Part shown: in pieces, positions 62,846 to 64,000 of the stretch
Layout of the letters: every line of letters starts with the position of its first letter
Numbering within the stretch: the first letter of the stretch is position 1
DNA from: JAEUPI01 sp046348365
GTDB lineage: Bacteria; Pseudomonadota; Gammaproteobacteria; Burkholderiales; Burkholderiaceae_C
Assembly (NCBI GenBank): GCA_046348365.1
Contig: JAXMEL010000001.1
Span: forward strand, 744,001 to 808,000
Reading direction: 5' to 3'
Length of the DNA stretch: 64,000 nt
The notes under the pieces: model-generated
Told to the model about the DNA's origin: nothing
Seen by the model: only the letters and a program-made list of their open reading frames with translations
The model's database searches: none
Translations under genes and position numbers: made by a program

Positions 62846-63787
62846 TCAGAAAAAGTTCCTGACCAGGCGCAGTCCAAACTTGGCGCGCGTACGATCCCAC
62901 GGCGTGAATCGGGGCAGTTCGAACCTATCGGTCTGCGCGGTCGATATTCCCCACTTCGTCGAAAGAGCCGCGCTGAAACCGAGCTCCCGGATCAATTCCA
63001 TCGTGCTGTGATCGTAGTCGGTTCCTGGCTTCCCGTTGGGGTACGCGAAGAGCCTAACCGCCGATGCGGTGATGTCCTCCAAACTCGAGCGGCAGGCTAC
63101 GATCTCGCCACAGGCGTCACTACGAGAGAGTTTCGTCAGAATTGGATGGGAGACCGTGTGCGCTCCTATTTCGACGCCATCTCGATGAAGTGCACGAACT
63201 TGTTCGCTCGTCAACATCAGGTGTCTCGGTTCCTCCACTTCTGCGCGACATGCCAGCGTACCGGCCAAGCGATCGCGGGCGGACTGCTCAAGATACTTGG
63301 CAGACGTTAGTAGTTCACCAATCAGTTGACGCCGTTCGACGGTGTCGTTCACTTCCGCGAATTCCTGTGATAACCCCAATCCTCGCAGATCGAGGCGCTG
63401 CAGTCGGGTGCACCTCACCGACTCGATGATCACGTCGTTCCACATGCATCCGCCGTTTAGGAAGCCCGTGGCAACGAACACTGTGCACGGCAGTCCATGT
63501 CTCTTGAGTACGGGGAGCGCTACCGTGAGGTTGTCGGAATAGCCGTCGTCAAAGGTGATGGCCATTGCGCGTGCCGGAAGATCCTTGCGATAGAGTCGTT
63601 CGATCGCTTCCGACAACGGCAAGACGTTGAACCAGTGGCAAACCCAACGGCAAATCTCATCGAATCGAGAGACATCGATCTCCTCCGGTAACAACGCGTC
63701 GGGTTCGCTCAGTACCCGGTGAAAGATCAGGATCGACAAGCGACCACGCGTCCCGCCCGGTGACAGCAAACTGAACAGGCTGCGCAT
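62846..63787 (-). CDS. Polysaccharide deacetylase (NodB domain)
   Basis: 313-aa protein. Early ILIFHRVL, then the NodB Asp motif ITFDDGYSDN at about 77-86, the His motif GAHTVSHPIL near 212-221, and FAYPNGKPGTDY. Motifs for metal binding are intact. No clear signal peptide. This matches the deacetylases commonly encoded next to the O-glycosylation ligase in exosortase A loci; the ligase gene ends three bases upstream. Convergent with the asparagine-synthase-like gene. Confidence 0.88.
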   Translation of the reverse strand: MRSLFSLLSPGGTRGRLSILIFHRVLSEPDALLPEEIDVSRFDEICRWVCHWFNVLPLSEAIERLYRKDLPARAMAITFDDGYSDNLTVALPVLKRHGLPCTVFVATGFLNGGCMWNDVIIESVRCTRLQRLDLRGLGLSQEFAEVNDTVERRQLIGELLTSAKYLEQSARDRLAGTLACRAEVEEPRHLMLTSEQVRALHRDGVEIGAHTVSHPILTKLSRSDACGEIVACRSSLEDITASAVRLFAYPNGKPGTDYDHSTMELIRELGFSAALSTKWGISTAQTDRFELPRFTPWDRTRAKFGLRLVRNFF

Positions 63788-63790
63788 AGA

Positions 63791-64000
63791 TCAAGGTATG
63801 CCCTGCGCGCGCGAGGCTGGCCCCTTCGGCGAACGGAACGGTTGCGTCGGCCTGGCAGGCTCGCGCTCCCATGCGCGGGAAGAAAGCCAAACCCGCGTTA
63901 GTACCACCAGCATCGTGATGATGTACGGGAAGTCAAAGTACGACAAGCTCAAGAAGGCTCCGCCGACCGCGTACCCCACGAGAGATACCTGCGCCATCGC
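63791..64000 (-). CDS. O-glycosylation ligase, exosortase A system-associated (C-terminal end)
   Basis: The last 69 codons of a gene continuing beyond the right edge. MAQVSLVGYAVGGAFLSLSYFD and the helix that follows (FPYIITMLVVLTRVW) match the C-terminal membrane segment of the putative O-glycosylation ligase family (TIGR03097), related to O-antigen ligases. The tail after that is basic and cytoplasmic. Only the end is visible, so the catalytic loop cannot be checked. Confidence 0.75.
   Translation of the reverse strand, partial: AMAQVSLVGYAVGGAFLSLSYFDFPYIITMLVVLTRVWLSSRAWEREPARPTQPFRSPKGPASRAQGIP

Overview
The window looks like chromosomal DNA of a high-GC betaproteobacterium, most likely order Burkholderiales. 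The evidence is a GC-rich codon bias, a Methylobacillus-type eps gene set (epsB, epsL, epsE, epsF, epsG) and several families known as exosortase A (PEP-CTERM/EpsH) system-associated. Nearly every gene serves synthesis, modification or export of a surface polysaccharide. I see no rRNA, tRNA, CRISPR array, transposase or transcription regulator, and no exosortase gene itself.

Layout. (A) 1-11.7 kb, minus strand: the export operon, read right to left: undecaprenyl-phosphate sugar transferase EpsB, outer-membrane barrel EpsL, export protein EpsE, Wzz-like EpsF, tyrosine kinase EpsG, a deacetylase-like protein, asparagine synthase, a GT4 transferase and a WzxE-like flippase cut by the left edge. 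(B) 11.9-14.9 kb, minus: a tightly overlapping four-gene cassette (Tat-like secreted protein, PqqD-like protein, HprK-related kinase A, nucleotidyltransferase), recalling RiPP/lasso-peptide tailoring genes. (C) 15.1-21.1 kb: nucleotide-sugar genes for UDP-GlcA, probably UDP-GalA, UDP-ManNAc and UDP-GlcNAcA/GalNAcA. (D) 21.3-34.5 kb: exosortase-A-associated decarboxylase, ligase, ACP and two hydrolases, split apart by a block encoding ketoreductase, ACP, dehydratase, KAS III, adenylating enzyme and another ACP. A second dehydratase and a FabL-like enoyl reductase follow further on. An ACP gene remnant at 24211-24291 marks the left side of the interruption.

(E) 34.6-42.6 kb, plus: an alpha/alpha-toroid protein and a CDP-sugar cassette (RfbF, PIG-L deacetylase, RfbG, RmlC-like, SAF-type oxidoreductase, flavin oxidoreductase, GT2). 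(F) 42.6-51.5 kb: methyltransferase-like protein, a membrane protein with a tandem Cys/His domain, two more flippases, a glycosyltransferase, a lectin-like secreted protein, an FN3 lipoprotein with a TPAP repeat, and a GNAT protein. (G) 51.9-60.8 kb: an FN3 lipoprotein, a beta-propeller-like protein, a large secreted YetA/PcRGLX-like protein, a spermidine-synthase-like membrane protein split in two genes, a possible 45-aa membrane protein, a sulfatase-fold membrane enzyme and a TPR protein. (H) 61.1-64 kb: an asparagine-synthase-like protein without the N-terminal cysteine, a polysaccharide deacetylase and the end of an exosortase-A-associated O-glycosylation ligase.

Inferred model: C and E make activated acidic and CDP-linked deoxy sugars. 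EpsB and the glycosyltransferases build lipid-linked units, and three flippases move them across the inner membrane. EpsF/G/E/L control length and export. Region D probably makes a dedicated acyl group on carrier proteins to decorate a sugar. Region G holds secreted proteins that may bind or cut the polymer.
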